From positions 59,066,494-59,130,493 of the forward strand of contig NC_053045.1 in NCBI RefSeq assembly GCF_003473485.1: DNA of 64,000 nucleotides. Reading direction: 5' to 3'. Below are positions 43,701 through 57,000 of the stretch, piece after piece. Under the pieces are notes generated by a model, which saw only the letters and a program-made list of their open reading frames with translations, ran no database searches and was not told the origin of the DNA. The stretch comes from Medicago truncatula (taxonomy: Eukaryota > Streptophyta > Magnoliopsida > Fabales > Fabaceae). The translations under genes were made by a program, and so were the position numbers. Position 1 is the first letter of the stretch. Each line of letters starts with the position of its first letter.

Positions 43701-46700
43701 AAGGAAGCAACTCTAACCTTAAGTGCATTTGAACATTTAGACAATGAAAATGGCATTGAAGAGGCATTTCAATTAAGAGTTCTGCTAAATGAGAAGGCCA
43801 ATATAATAATGACCCTGGAAAATGAACTAAAATATAAAAACGATCAACTTTGTAAAACAGTTAAACAAGCCGACGCTGCATTCCTTGTAGCAAAATGGCT
43901 TTCTGATTGTTTTGATGCCGCTCACATGAATATTGATGCTGAAGACATTTCCATCCCTAATCTAGATATGCAAGGCAGATTGGGAAGTTTTACTACTTCT
44001 GAGAATCAAGATGTTGGATATAATTCAATACTAAATGATCTTATGGGTCAAGTTGAGTTAATAAAATTAGAAGTGTTGGAGATGGAGAATGCTGTAAAAA
44101 CCAGTTTTGTAGATACAGAAATGCAGACAGCAGGTTTCCAAACTGGTGCCCTGGGTCTTTTTTCAACTTATAGGGATTTGATTCAAGACATAGTCAAAGA
44201 AACAAAGGATATGAGGAAAGAAATAAGGGATTTAAAGATGCATCATATTAGTTCTGACGGTTATAAAGTTGACTCCTTGACATTAAATGCAGACAACTGC
44301 CAAGTGTTTGCAAACCAACATCACACCCTGCATCAGATTAAAGAGCAACTTGTTGTAATGAATAAAAGATTGAACATCATAGAGAACTGTATTAGCAAAG
44401 ACGTAGATGTGTCAAGATTTCAATTGGCAGATGAAGATTTCATTGATGCTGATGAATTGAGCACTGATAGTTCTTCAGTCTCTGATTTATCAACTGAAAC
44501 TGAGAGTGTTGCTTCTGGTAGCCAGTCACTTGGACTCGCAACTGGAGAAATAACTGAAAAACAGGTGCATCTAAATTCTGAAAGAGGCGTTATAATTCAA
44601 TCAAACGATGCTTCCAGTTCATCACATTCAGCAGAGTTCATGAGAAGGCCAATCTACAATGAAGCAGCAAGGTTCTGCCTGAGGAGAGAATTAAATGACA
44701 CATATGATGGTTTCCAAAGACTCTATAATTGTTTGTCTTCACTTCTCACAAATCTGGATGGTGGATCATGTTCTTACCCGAAAGGTATCATTTTGTTACT
44801 ACTACTTCCATGTTTCCATAAATAACATTTTTTGATATGCCACATCCATCTGTACTTAGTCATCTGAAATTTAATTTAAATTCTAAATCATGCAATGATA
44901 AATGACAGAACTGGAAAAGGTGGCTCCATCTTCATGGTTGATGATGCAGAAAGATGAAGCTGGCTATGAGAGCGACACAGAGGTACGTACAATCATCCCG
45001 GTTTTTACTGGACAGGAACATAATCATGTCTCTTATGTTCTTTAGTTCTATGTCTATGATTCAGGTGTTTGACTATAGGGATATTAAGCCTGATGAGCGC
45101 TTCTTAACCAAGTTTATGGAAGCTCATGCAGCAGTGAAGGAAGCAGATCTTACACTACATGCTTTGACAAAGGCATTTGAAGATTCAAAACAATTAACTG
45201 CTCTGTGGAAGCAGGCTGGTGAAAACTTGACAATCGAGAGAGCAAGCATGGCAGAAGAGATTCAAAAGCTTAAATATTCACTACACCATACAGAGGAAGA
45301 GAATCAATTACTGAAGGACCACATCAATTTCAGTTTGATAGAGATGACAAATACAATTTCCATGCTAGAAGAGTGTTTTTTACAAATGAAAACCGATGTG
45401 GAGAAGAAATTCAAGGTAATATATTCTGATGTTTTTCTGATGGGGGAGGAGATACTACACTTTATGAACAGCTTCAGGTCATCAGTAGAAGATATTTGCT
45501 CTCAGACTGTGGATGTTGGTTTTGAATCTTTTGCTCTGTACAGTTGCTGTTTAACAGAGCTTGTCAGTCAATTTGCTAATTATAGTGTAGACCATAACTT
45601 GCAATCAGCCAGGCAAAGGGAATTGCATAATTTGCCAAAAACTTGCTCAAGTATTGCAGAACCTGTCCCTAGTATAGTTAATGAAGGTATAGGGACAATA
45701 GATCACCGACATCTGTTAATCCAAAACGTGCAAGAGGAACCAGATCTTCCCAATGTTAGAGTATTTTATGAAAACATGGCTCTTAAAAAGGAGTTAGAGA
45801 GGAAACAAGAGTTATTAGAGGGTTTACTTTTTGACTTCAGACTGTTGCAGGAATCAACTTCTAACAGTAAGGAAATTAAGGATCAGATTGAGAAGTTGAT
45901 ATTTTCTCTAAGCCAAGCTCGGTATGAGCTAGAGATTAAATCAAGTCAGCTTGACGATCTATTGGTTCAAAACAAAAAACTTGAAGCTTCTCTTGCTGAC
46001 ACTGAAAAGGCCTTGACTAGATCAAATTATGAGCTTGAGCTTGCTAAAGAATCAATTGAAAAATTCGTCGATCAAAATGAGGAGTTAAGGGATATTTTAA
46101 AAGAATTATATGCCAACAAAACTGAAGCTGAAGAGCAATTGGATGAGCATAAAGAGGTGATTAAAGGCTTGGAAAAAGAAATTGCTAATTTGACAGCTTC
46201 GTTGGAAAACCAATCACTTTCCTTGTTTCAAAACATTGAGGATGAACTAAATCAGGTGATTATGGAGAGAGACCAACTTCATGAAGAAATTCATATCTTG
46301 AATAAGAAGCTTGAGATGACTCATTCCTTGGTTGATGAAAAGGAAGCTATTGCCATGGAAGCTCGTCAGGTATCTTTATGTTGATTATTGTGATTGTTTC
46401 TTGTTTCTAATTATTATTATTGTTGGAACCATCTTTTATGAAACTGAAATCTCAATTGTAGGAGTCAGAGTCTAGTAAGCTCTTTGCTGAGCAAAAGGAA
46501 GAGGAGGTCAAGATTTTGGAACATTCTGTTGAGGAACTTGAATCTACCATTAATGTTTTAGAGAAAAAGGTTAGCTGAAATCGGGCAATATTTTTCATGT
46601 TCAATGTCAATGTCAGTACAATACAGGCTTGTCATTTGAAATGGCTCAAAAGGTTAATCATACAGATCTTTTATGTCTTTGCTTTTTCCTTACTATATTG

Positions 46701-49700
46701 CATTGCTCTTAGGTGTATGAAATGGATGAGGAGGTAGAAAGACATCGTTCAATTAGTGATTCACTAAAAGTGGAACTCCAAGCATTGAAAGAGAGGATAC
46801 TGTTAGTTGAGAATTTACCCCAAAACTCAGATTCAGAAAGCATGAGTGTTCAAACTGGAGACAAGAAATCTAGGTTGGAGCTGCTACCTTTCCTTGATTT
46901 GTATTATAGTTTAATTTTGACCAAATGCAAATGTTAACAATGAAATAATTTAACTCTGATGAAAACTTGATAATTCCAATAATGTAGAGATTCAAAATTA
47001 GATTAGTGCTAATAATTTTTACACCACATGTTTGCCAAAATTATTTTCTATGTATGGTTTCTATTTTCTAATTTAATTCATGTAACAACAGGCCCAATTT
47101 ATTTGTAAAAGGGCTTTCTACTGTTGTTATTGTTATTGCAATTGATTTCTGATTTGATTTCTCTGTTGTCCATCACATAAAAACCCCTGATGTAGGCAAC
47201 TACCCAGCAAAGTACTGGAACTTCATGAGGCACAAATACAGATAAAGCTTCTTGAAAATGAAAATGCAGAGAAAGATCAGGAGGTATTCTTCTCTACCTC
47301 TATTTTAAAAAAAAAAAATCAATTAACTTGGATTTTTTGTTTTTTTCGCCTAATATTTTGTTTATATTTTGGAAGATTAAAAAGTGCAAAGAATACATCT
47401 CTGAAATTGTACTGCATGCTGAAGCCCAAACATTGCAGTACCAGCAAAAGGTATGCACCAATACAAGTTCAGGTTTTATTAAATAGTTTTCACATTACGC
47501 TAAGATCAAGTTTGATTAACAATTTTTTATTTGAAAAACCAAAAATATGCATCATGTTATTCTTACTTTGCGACGTCGTTTGCTTCCCAATCCTTCTTAT
47601 TAGTACAAGTGCCTGGAGTCAATGTTCTGTGAAGTGAAAACAGATATGTCATATTCAACATCCATGGCACCAACATTAGAGAAAATGGAGAAAATGTCAA
47701 CAAGGACTAGAGGTTCCGGCTCACCATTCAGATGTATTTCAAATCTGGTTCAGCAGATGAATCAGGAGAAAGATCAAGAATTGTCAGTGGCAAGGCTCCG
47801 TGTGCAAGAACTAGAAGCACTTGCAGCTAGCCGGCAAAAGGAGGTATTTAACCTTTTATAGTCTCTATCCCATGTGTAGAACTTAATATCCTAGGAGAAT
47901 ATATATTAGTATCATTTTCATATGATACATTAGTATCATTTTCATAGGATGGATAGAAGGACTTTAGTTGATATATGATGAAAATATAAAAGCGATGGCC
48001 TCAAGAATCTACTTCTCAAATCTGGTTTATTTGTCATTCATCCTAACCTAAATCTCCATTTGTTTTATGTTGGATATTTCTTCAAAGGGAAATGTTTCAC
48101 TACACCTGAATTTTACATCTGGCTTACAATGTTTTAACCTTTTTTTAATTTGATTAGAAACCATCATGATTTTCTAAGCAACCTTCTGAAACTAGTGGTG
48201 GTGGCTCATAGTCTAACAGCGGATTTAGCCAGTAATTTAGGTGTAGGCCCGGGTTAAAATTTAAGGTGTCAGAATAACAAAACTACTGTTCATATATATT
48301 CTATCTATAATAATGCTGAGAATTATCATCACAGTAATTATTAAACACATAATGGACTAAATGTCTAAATTTATATTGGATCAGGTTTGCATGCTACAAA
48401 CAAGGCTGGCTGCTACTGAAAGCATGACTCATGATGTGATTCGGGACCTTCTTGGTGTCAAATTGGACATTACCAACTATGCGGTAAGTTCGGATTTATT
48501 TTTATATTGTGAAATTTCATGGTTGCGATTTCTCATTGCCTTGCATTTTTGTTGCTTCTGGTATGTTCCAGAATTTGATAGACCAAAACCAAATCGTGAA
48601 ATTAGTGGAGGAAGCTCATCATCAGAGAGAAAAGTTCTTTGCAAAGGTACTCTATGCTTAAAAATTATAGTGTGCTGTAAATTTTATAAGATGTTTAACT
48701 TAATTCCCATTTCTTTATCATTAGGAAAAAGAGAATCTTGACCTTAGACAACATATTAATGATCTCATTGAAGAAAGAGAGAGGTTAGTATGCTTGTAAA
48801 CCATGTCTGACTGCTCCGTTATCCATGCTTGATTATGCTTTCTAATAAATTTTCTTAATTTGGAATAGCTCATGATTTACAAGTTCTTTAACATGTTTAA
48901 ACTCCTCCCATGGAGTAACGTATATGATATTTCATATTTGACTCAAGTTCATATTAAACCGGTTGAGTGATCTTAAAAGATATAGACCTTTTTTTTACCA
49001 TAAAGAATGGCGTTATGAGTTTTTTTTTGCTTTTTTAAATGGCAAAATATATTAATAAGCCCTAAATCAAGCACGAGCATGGAGTGATGAGTTATTGATC
49101 AAATAAGAGATTCTTCCAATTCCAACTATACATTTCAACATATTAGAGATGTCTTATGTGTTAAGTTACATTCCAAATTTTCGGTTCTTTAATGTTCTCT
49201 GAAATCTGCGTCCATGCTATTTCAAGATTTAGAACGACTTAATACTCTGAAATTGAACTCAAATTTCATTTCTATTCTAACCGTATTTAATATGTGACTC
49301 AGCTGCATATCAAACCTGAGAACTAAAGAGGCAGATATGCTTGCTACTCAGATTGCAGTTCAACTACTCCAAGAGCGAGATCAGTTGCTTTCTGCACAAA
49401 ATGGAATGCTGAAGGTACTACTAGGGAGCAACACATCACTATGATCTGGTTTTTACCACATAAGAATTAAAAAAAAAATCAATCTGTTTATGATCTTTTT
49501 CCTGTCAATTGTTGTAGATGGACAAGACCAATCTGATTAGGAAGATTGCAGAATTGGATGACATGGTTAAAACACTAGTTGGGACACGAAATTCTCAACA
49601 TGTCCCACAATCATCAAAGACTAAGGTCTACTTGCATTTTCTATCTTTAGTAGGGTCTACTTTATCATTCTAAAATGAAACATTCCTTTTCAGTTATGAG

Positions 49701-49854
49701 CATTTTATTTTGTGGATTACAGGATAAGGGAGCTCAAAATTTGGGTAACGTCAGATTTACCAAGAGGTTGTCACAGTCTGAAAGACTTCTTGCTCGTGTG
49801 AACGAAGAGCTTACTCAGTACCGCAAATCTTCTGGTGATAGTTTGCACGGCTAA
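37791..49854 (+). CDS. POK1: Kinesin-12 motor protein, phragmoplast orienting kinesin (POK1) type, 34 exons
   Basis: POK kinesins mark the division plane and guide the phragmoplast. Exons: 37791-38255, 38327-38482, 38715-38798, 38893-39012, 39123-39236, 39327-39419, 39537-39697, 39789-39863, 40002-40089, 40193-40251, 40346-40409, 40550-40615, 40704-40865, 41032-41136, 41301-41536, 41622-41691, 41800-41853, 41940-41998, 42448-42514, 42604-42663, 43089-44784, 44909-44982, 45065-46369, 46462-46569, 46713-46873, 47196-47283, 47376-47450, 47604-47843, 48385-48483, 48572-48646, 48725-48783, 49303-49414, 49518-49625, 49723-49854. Total 6690 nt, 2229 aa, all phases consistent. Residues 1-150 are a Ser/Pro/Arg-rich leader. 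The motor spans about 155-500: P-loop GQTGSGKT (234-241, split by an intron), switch I NCESSRSH (357-364), switch II DLAGSE (392-397) and [14 protein letters not shown]. The rest is mostly coiled coil. POK2 (KIN-12D) is the closest alternative. Confidence 0.95.
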
Positions 49855-49970
49855 ACAACCACTTTTTTTGCAGCTGAGCCAACATTTTTTAATGTAAAAT
49901 GTACAGACATCCTCCATCTGTATAATTGATTGATCATTGTAACACCTTTGGCAAGTTCAAAAATATAAAA

Positions 49971-50350
49971 ACAAATACTATGTCTCATCACGTAAAATCT
50001 AGTGTGGTGTTTTGCCTTTCATTCATTGGTTGGGTTGTTGTAATTTTGATCTCATTGGCGTTGATACATTTTGTCTATTCATGGCACTTCTAGTGCAGTG
50101 AGCAGTGTACATATACTGTTTTTTTTAGGTGTACTCCATTAGAATAATAACATTTATTAAACAAATACTATGTCTCATCACGTAAAATCTAGTGTGGTGT
50201 TTTGCCTTTCATTCATTGGTTGGGTTGTTGTAATTTTGATCTCATTGGCGTTGATACATTTTGTCTATTCATGGCACTTCTAGTGCAGTGAGCAGTGTAC
50301 ATATACTGTTTTTGTTAGGTGTACAACATTAGAATAATAACATTTATTAA
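49971..50350 (+). repeat. 190-bp tandem duplication after the POK1-like gene
   Basis: Two nearly identical copies, 49971-50160 and 50161-50350. Differences are only a few bases (GTACTCCATT against GTACAACATT, and one T/G in a T run). It starts about 115 bp after the stop codon, probably within or just past the 3' untranslated region. High identity means a recent duplication. Confidence 0.95.
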
Positions 50351-50501
50351 AATTATCACCCCTGGGAATCGAACCTGGGTGCTTCCACCTATTTAAAATG
50401 TACTCTGGAACCACTTGATCAATACATTTTTTATGAAATAATTTGGAATTCAAAATTATGTTATTAGTGAGAAAATTATTTTATTTTTATTTGCCGTGCC
50501 T

Positions 50502-51215
50502 TTATAACCTAGCTTTAGTAAAAAAAAAAATCATTTTATATGTGTATAATTATGAAGTAGTAAATTTTTCTTAAGATAAATGAATTCATTCAATTGATTT
50601 TTTATATTTTAAATATCATTCTTTTTTATAAATTCATACTTTTATATAGATTCGATGACCTACAACAATGTTTCATTTGTGATCCACTGAATTATGATTT
50701 ATTTTAGGTACTATCTTTCATTTGGATCAGATAAATTGTTTAAAGGTAATATTTTTTTTTTTTTGCAAGGTCTTATAAGTTATAACCTAGCTTTAGTAAA
50801 AAAAAATCATTTTATATGTGTATATTTATGAAATAGTAAATCTTTCTTAAAAAAAATGAATTCATTCAATTGATTTTTTATATTTTAAATATCATTCTTT
50901 TATATAAATTTATACTTTTATATAGATTCGATGAACTACAACATTGTTTCATTTGTGATCAAACGAATTATGATTTATTTTAGGTACTATATTTCATTTT
51001 GATCATATAAATTGTTCAAAGGTATTAATTTTTATTTTTTTTGCAGTGTCTTATAAGTTATAACCTAGCTTTAGTAAAAAAAAAAAAATCATTTTATATG
51101 TTTATATTTATGAAATAGTAAATATTTCTTAAAAAAAAATGAATTCATTCAATTGATTTTTTTATATTTTAATATTATAAATTCATACTTTTATATAGAT
51201 TCGATTACTGATGGG
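50502..51215 (+). repeat. 278-bp tandem units, left arm
   Basis: Three copies starting with ATAACCTAGCTTTAGTAAAA at about 50504, 50782 and 51060, the last truncated. Each contains TTCATTCAATTGATTTTTTA, TATAGATTCGATGA, CATTTGTGATC and TTTTTGCA near the end. Extremely AT-rich. Confidence 0.85.
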
Positions 51216-51337
51216 ATAAAACCGCAAGTGCACGGTTCTACCAGAATTTAGGGCATTACAAAGGTAACATGTGGCATAAAAACATTACTTTATATGTATA
51301 TACTATTGGTTTTACTGTTCATTTAAAATATTTTATT

Positions 51338-51585
51338 GGCTTAATTGCACTTTTGAACCCCTATCTTTCCAAAAGTTGTGGTTATGGACCCCTAACTAAT
51401 TTAAATATAAAGCAGTTCCCTATGTTTTGATTTTTTAGCAGTTTTGGACCCCCAAGGCAAAAAAAATAATATTTGACAAGTGGCACCTCACTTAGGGTGT
51501 CACGTCAGCATTGACCGAATCAACAATGGATTGGGGGTCCAAAACTGTCAAAAAATCAAAACATAGGGGGCCGTTTTTTCGCTAG
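51338..51585. repeat. MITE-like hairpin with TTTTGGACCCCC arms
   Basis: 51421-51453 and 51533-51565 are near-perfect inverted repeats (ATGTTTTGATTTTTTAGCAG with TTTTGGACCCCC, and its complement). The border GGCTTAATTGCAC is a word commonly seen at ends of Mutator-like MITEs in dicots. Confidence 0.55.
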
Positions 51586-52782
51586 TTATATATAGTATCT
51601 ATACTATATATAAAGAAAACTATATCTTTCAGCACTTTTGGGCAGGATTTTTCTTTCCAAAAATACCCTTAATTTTTAATACAAACAACACATGTAACAA
51701 ATAAATAAGAATAAATTTAAATATTAAAACAAATGTAACAAACACGATATGTGTGTCTGATTTTTTTCCTTTATCATTTAAAAAGTATAACAAACTATAT
51801 GAGTATATTTAATATTTGCCTTTTTATTATCCCAATTATACCATTAAAACAAAATCCATAATCATCAATCAACAACAAGAAGATCCAACATTTTAAAAAA
51901 TAAATAGATAAATTTAAAGGAATTTTTTTAAGATTCTTATGTTCTTACATAATATTTGGACAAGATTCTAATTCTCATTAATCTTTTCTCCCACGTCAAG
52001 AATATCTCTTTGCTTATTCTGATTCATATTCATTCATTCCTTATTATTCCAATTTTTAACTCAATTCATCTTCCTATAGATTTGCATCGTTTTTGCTAAA
52101 CCAAGAAGGACTGTTAAGCAGAAGAATTCCAGAATCATAGATATAATCACAATAGTTTTCAATGACAATGCTTAAAAAAAATTGATTTTTTTCCCAATCT
52201 ATCTCTCTCAATCCCGATCTACTCTCTATCCCCTTAAACCCTTTTTTCCTAAACTATTCCTTACCTCTCATGCTCTCTCTTCTCCATCGGATACCATTTC
52301 CCCTTCTATCATCTTCATTGCATTCTCCTCCTTCTCTTTCATTTTTGACTTCTCAATAAAAAATCAATCTCAGCTTCAATTTTTTATTGTCGAATTCGAA
52401 TTCGAATTTGGGGTGCGTGAGTTCGATTGAGAGAGAGAGGGATTGAGATGATGGATATATAGACAACGGTGTTGATGGTGGTTTCGAAAAAGAGGTTTTG
52501 ATGGTGGTTATCTGGATTTTCTCTGGATTTTTTTTTTATGAAGGTGATGAATGAGGGGAAGGAAGAAGATGAAGTATGGGATATAATGCTAGATGTTGTT
52601 GGTTCACAGTAAGATACAGTGGACATGCATGATCTAACAATCCTTCTTTATTAAAAAAGATCAAACGATTTATATTTAAAAAAATAATAGGCAAAACTGT
52701 GGGAAAAGTGAAGGACTAAAACGTGAGTTTTATTAATTGTGAAACCAAAATAAAACCAAAGAATTAAATAAGCTTTTTTTTT
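51586..52782. other. Unique core of the inverted structure
   Basis: Begins with CTATACTATATATAAAGAAA near 51599, similar to plant Helitron 5' ends. It later holds a C/T-rich stretch and GAATTCGAATTCGAATT, with a frame at 52182-52430 (plus) that has no family features. The stretch may be a captured leader or promoter piece. No supported gene. Confidence 0.35.
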
Positions 52783-53365
52783 ACTAAAGCTAAGTTATAA
52801 CTTATAAGACATTGCAAAAAAAAATTAATACCTTTAAACAATTTATCTGATTCAAATGAAAGATATTATCTAAAATAAATCATAATTTGGTTGATCACAA
52901 ATGAAACATTGTTGTAGTTCATCGAATCTATATAAAAGTATGAATTTATATAAAAGAAAGATATTTAAAATATAAAAAATCAAATGAATGATTCATATTT
53001 TTTTTTAAGAAAGATTTACTATTTCATAAATATACACATAAAATGATTTTTTTTTTTACTAAAGCTAGGTTATAACTTATAAGACTCTGCAAAAAAAAAT
53101 TAATACCTTTAAACAATTATCTGATCCAAATGAAAGATAGTACCTAAAATAAGTCAAAATTCGGTTGATCACAAATGAAACAATGTTGTAGTTCATCGAA
53201 TCTATATAAAAGTATGAATTTATATAAAATAATGATATTTACAATATAAAAAATCAATTGAATGAATTTATTATTATTTTTTAAGAAAGATTTACTATTT
53301 CATAAATATACACATATAAAATGATTATTATTATTTTTACTAAAGCTAAATTATAAGTCACTGCA
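52783..53365 (-). repeat. 278-bp tandem units, right arm (inverted)
   Basis: Reverse-complement copies of the left-arm unit. Junction word ACTAAAGCTA occurs at 52783, 53058 and 53339, spacings 275 and 281 bp, matching the left arm. Confidence 0.85.
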
Positions 53366-53746
53366 AAAAAAAAAAAATTGCTCACTAATAACATATTTTT
53401 ACATTCCAATTTAATTCATAAAAAATGTATTGGTCAAATAGTTTGGGTAAACATTTCAAATAAGTGGGTGCATTCAAGTTCGATTCCCACGATTGATAAT
53501 TTTAATTTTTAATGATTTTTGGCAAGTCGTTCAACTAAATTTGAATGAATGCATGATCTTTGGCATTAAATTTCAAATTTGATAAAAAAAAAGGAGAGTG
53601 ATTGGATTAGAGGAGAAATTTAATTATTGTGATGGTTTAAATTGTAAAAAATCATTAATTTAAGATGGGGTGAATATGCAAATAATAAAATACATGCTAA
53701 ATTTTTGCAAAATAAAATAATAAATGTTATTATTCTAATGGAGTAC

Positions 53747-54091
53747 GCATGGAAATTTTTTATTGGTTTGGATAAATTGTCCATGAGTTTTCAAAGGTAA
53801 TTTAGAAAATGATTTGTGACATGTGATACACCAGACATAGTTGACCAACCGTTGACTAAAAGGTCTCTAAATATAAGGACCTAATTAAAAAGAAAAAAAA
53901 AAACAGTTTAGGGATCCAATCACAATTTTTTTTAGTTTAACCTATTTAAAACTTTGCAAATAGTTTAGGAATCTACATGCCTAAATCAAAATATTCCAAT
54001 TACTTTCAAAGTTGGCGAAACATTTTTTTTTCCTTTATTTTATGTGCACAATAAAAGGTGTTAAAATAACATTAATTTAATAAGAGTAGAA
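53747..54091. other. Spacer 3' of the CG-1 gene
   Basis: AT-rich, including GACCTAATTAAAAAG-type words seen at ends of Mutator-like MITEs in dicots, and probably the 3' end of the minus-strand CG-1 gene transcript. No gene. Confidence 0.4.
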
Positions 54092-57000
54092 TCAATCAAA
54101 TGTCCAATCGAGAGTAAAGTCATCATCGATACCAAGTAGTTGTTCTAAATAATCCATATCAAGATTATCCACATCAAATGTATTCGAATTATTGCCGGAA
54201 TTTGAAGCCATCAAAGAATTATCCCAATCTCCATCAGTCTCCTTATTCATCCACTGTCCAAAACCATCAAGCTGCAAGAAAGAAAAACTATATAAATAAC
54301 AGGACATCATTTCCTTAGGAAAATATATCCGTTAGTCATCTTAAGCATGAGAGCATGTTAACCTCATAATCATAATATATATATATATATATATATATAT
54401 GACATTTCTAATGAAGAGCTTTTTAAATGAGAGGGTGATAGGAGCACGTAATAACCATTAGATCAAATTAATGGTTATGATTAATTCTGTTTTAAAGTGT
54501 GCTGGTCCCCACTGAACTCTCCACACGCCTAGGAGGCTACGACTCTTCAGTTTCTTCTGCTTCTTCTCTGTCTGCAAATCACGATTCACCATCCAAAATT
54601 CACCATCAGTGGTCTCTCAAGCAAGGGAACCCATTAATATTTCTTTTTATCTCCTAGTCCTTTCTCCATTTGAATGAAAGTCTGTGATTGTGACTAAGAA
54701 TTATCATTAGTTCAATCTCAAACTTCTCCTAAATTATATTATGTTAAAAAATGGGTTCTTTATATTCCCCTTTTTCCCCTTATGTCTATTAATCGTACAA
54801 CCGCTCCTATCCCAATTGTGGTGGCTGGATCATGTTGAATCACATCTTTGTTGTAAATTCCCTTTTTGCAATCAACTACGGTGGCTTGTTCCTTAATGAA
54901 AACAATTCCCCCTAATGAAAAGATTACAACTTTGGATGAATAAACATGACTGATATCATAAATATCTAGAAAAAGTAGCAATAAACTCATATGATCTGGG
55001 TGGGGTTGGATCTGTAATGCTTCTCACAAATATTGAACAGAAAGAGAATTCGAGGAAACAGACATGATGGGTGGCGAGAGAAATTTGATGGGGTCAGCAC
55101 ACTTTAAAACAGAATTAATTCTAACCATTAATTTAATCTAATAGCTATTATGTACTCCTCTCACCCTCTCATTTAAAATGCCCTCTATAACAAAAATATT
55201 CACATAATATATATCATAATAACATAATTTCAAATACCTCAACAAGATGCATAGGACTCCCAAAATTTGGAATATATGTACACTTTAACAAGGATTCATA
55301 AAGGAAATCAAGGCAGAGTGTCAAAGTTTAAAAATATAGTTGATAATTGCAATTACCACACCTGATTAACATTCTGATAATTGTCCGATCTCCATGATGA
55401 AATAATGGGGTTCCTCATTAACTGAGAAAATCCTAAATAAAAAAAAATTCCCATGTTTAAAAATCCAAACAAAATTGGCATTATAGACAGACATAGCAGG
55501 CAAAATTTCCTATTCTTTTCCACAACTAACCGGTAGCTTCATGTGCAAGCTGAGGTGCACAATGATGTATGGAACTGTTGGTTGATTGAGCATGAGAATA
55601 GACTTGAGAAGGATTCTGTAACTCTACATTCTCATACTCAGAAGCTCTGTGCTTATCAATTTCATTTGCATTTGATGTCAAAGATACTTGAACATCAGAT
55701 ATTGGTGAGCTTGTTTTGGAAGAGGAAGGCACTGAACCACTATGAGAGCTGCTACCACCCAGGGTTACCGGAACTACATGCAAATGTGAGAATATGCCAG
55801 ACTTGCGGCCCTGTAAAGTGTGAAGCATTATATAAAACCATTTAAAATATGCAAAACAAGCATATTTGAAGAACCACAATATGGTTGGGAGATCCATCTA
55901 TTATGGTTGACCCATAGATGGAACCACAAAATATGCAAAACAAGTACTCGTGATTGCTCACAATCCATTTAATGCGCAGCTCATAGGAAACATGCTTAAA
56001 AGAAAGATAGCACAGAAAATCAACACAATTGTGCTTGATATTACTAAGATTAACCAGAATTCTGGTTCCAATGTAGCATCATGTCATCTGCATAAATAAA
56101 ATTATGATAAAAACAAAAATGCTGCAAAGAAAAACAAATGCATACCTCTCCGTAATGCACGAGGACAATGTCCTTGAACTGCCTGCAATTCAAAAGAATA
56201 TGTTTAAGTTGATTTTTTATTTTATTTATCACTATAACCATGTAAAAAGGGCATGAACACATGGTGCAACCTTGCAAGGTTCAGGCTTGAATTAAGACTC
56301 AGTCTATTACTTTCTCTAAACTTAAAAAAAAAAAATGAAAAACATCTGGATAAAATAGCAATTAACAACGTAAGAACCATGCTGAATATTCTTTGTAAAA
56401 ATTCAATGATATAAAACCCTTGATCCTAAACACGGGATTACAAAAACTCACTCATCAAGCATCCGATAAACTCTCCTCCGAAAGTTTGCATTGTCCTCAC
56501 CACGAGCATAGAAGCAATGCAAGACTGCAACACTACCATCCTACATTGAACAATAGAACCAATAAGAGACCAAAGTAAAATGCAAATTAAGGGAGAAAAA
56601 TGGCACCAGACAACATACAGATATTAAAAACAGGAGACTGGAACCTCACTGTTCTTTTCTGGAGAACCACTTTCAGATAAGTTCGTTTGATACAACCGTT
56701 AAAATGTAAGTTTCATAAAAGAAGGCAAAACAATGGGGAAGCACTTCTTAATATGTTTATTTTATCTCAACATTAGCAATCTTGATACATATAGCATTTA
56801 CAACTAATAAAATGAACAACACACCTTCAACTTTATATGACCTTCTCCTATCTTGCCACTTTTTTTCTTCTTCCAACAGTAGCCATCGTTTCGAAAGAAT
56901 TTGACTGTGTTTCGATCAAATAATAATAGTGACCCGGCTGAAAAAAATGAACATGTCAAAATTATTACTCCATCTTCGTACCAAGCATGTGTACGAATTG

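Larger units (their letters stand above)
50131..53746. mobile_element. Large inverted-repeat (foldback-like) structure
   Basis: A 29-bp perfect inverted repeat marks the outer ends: 50131-50159 and, in reverse complement, 53718-53746, both containing GTACTCCATTAGAATAATAA. Inside, 50344-50500 matches the reverse complement of about 53370-53515 (GGGAATCGAAC, CAATACATTTTTTATGAA, TTATTAGTGAG). Further in, each arm holds three tandem copies of a unit of about 278 bp. The centre (51216-52782) is unique. The right end carries about 200 bp (53515-53717) absent on the left. No transposase seen. Class unknown; composite origin likely. Confidence 0.75.

Noticed and set aside
50355-50420. tRNA gene suggested by GGGAATCGAACC
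   Set aside because: No A box or cloverleaf at the right distance; the sequence is part of the inverted structure and recurs at its other end.
52182-52430. 82-codon frame in the core of the inverted structure
   Set aside because: Low-complexity Ser/Phe-rich translation of a C/T-rich tract, no family features.
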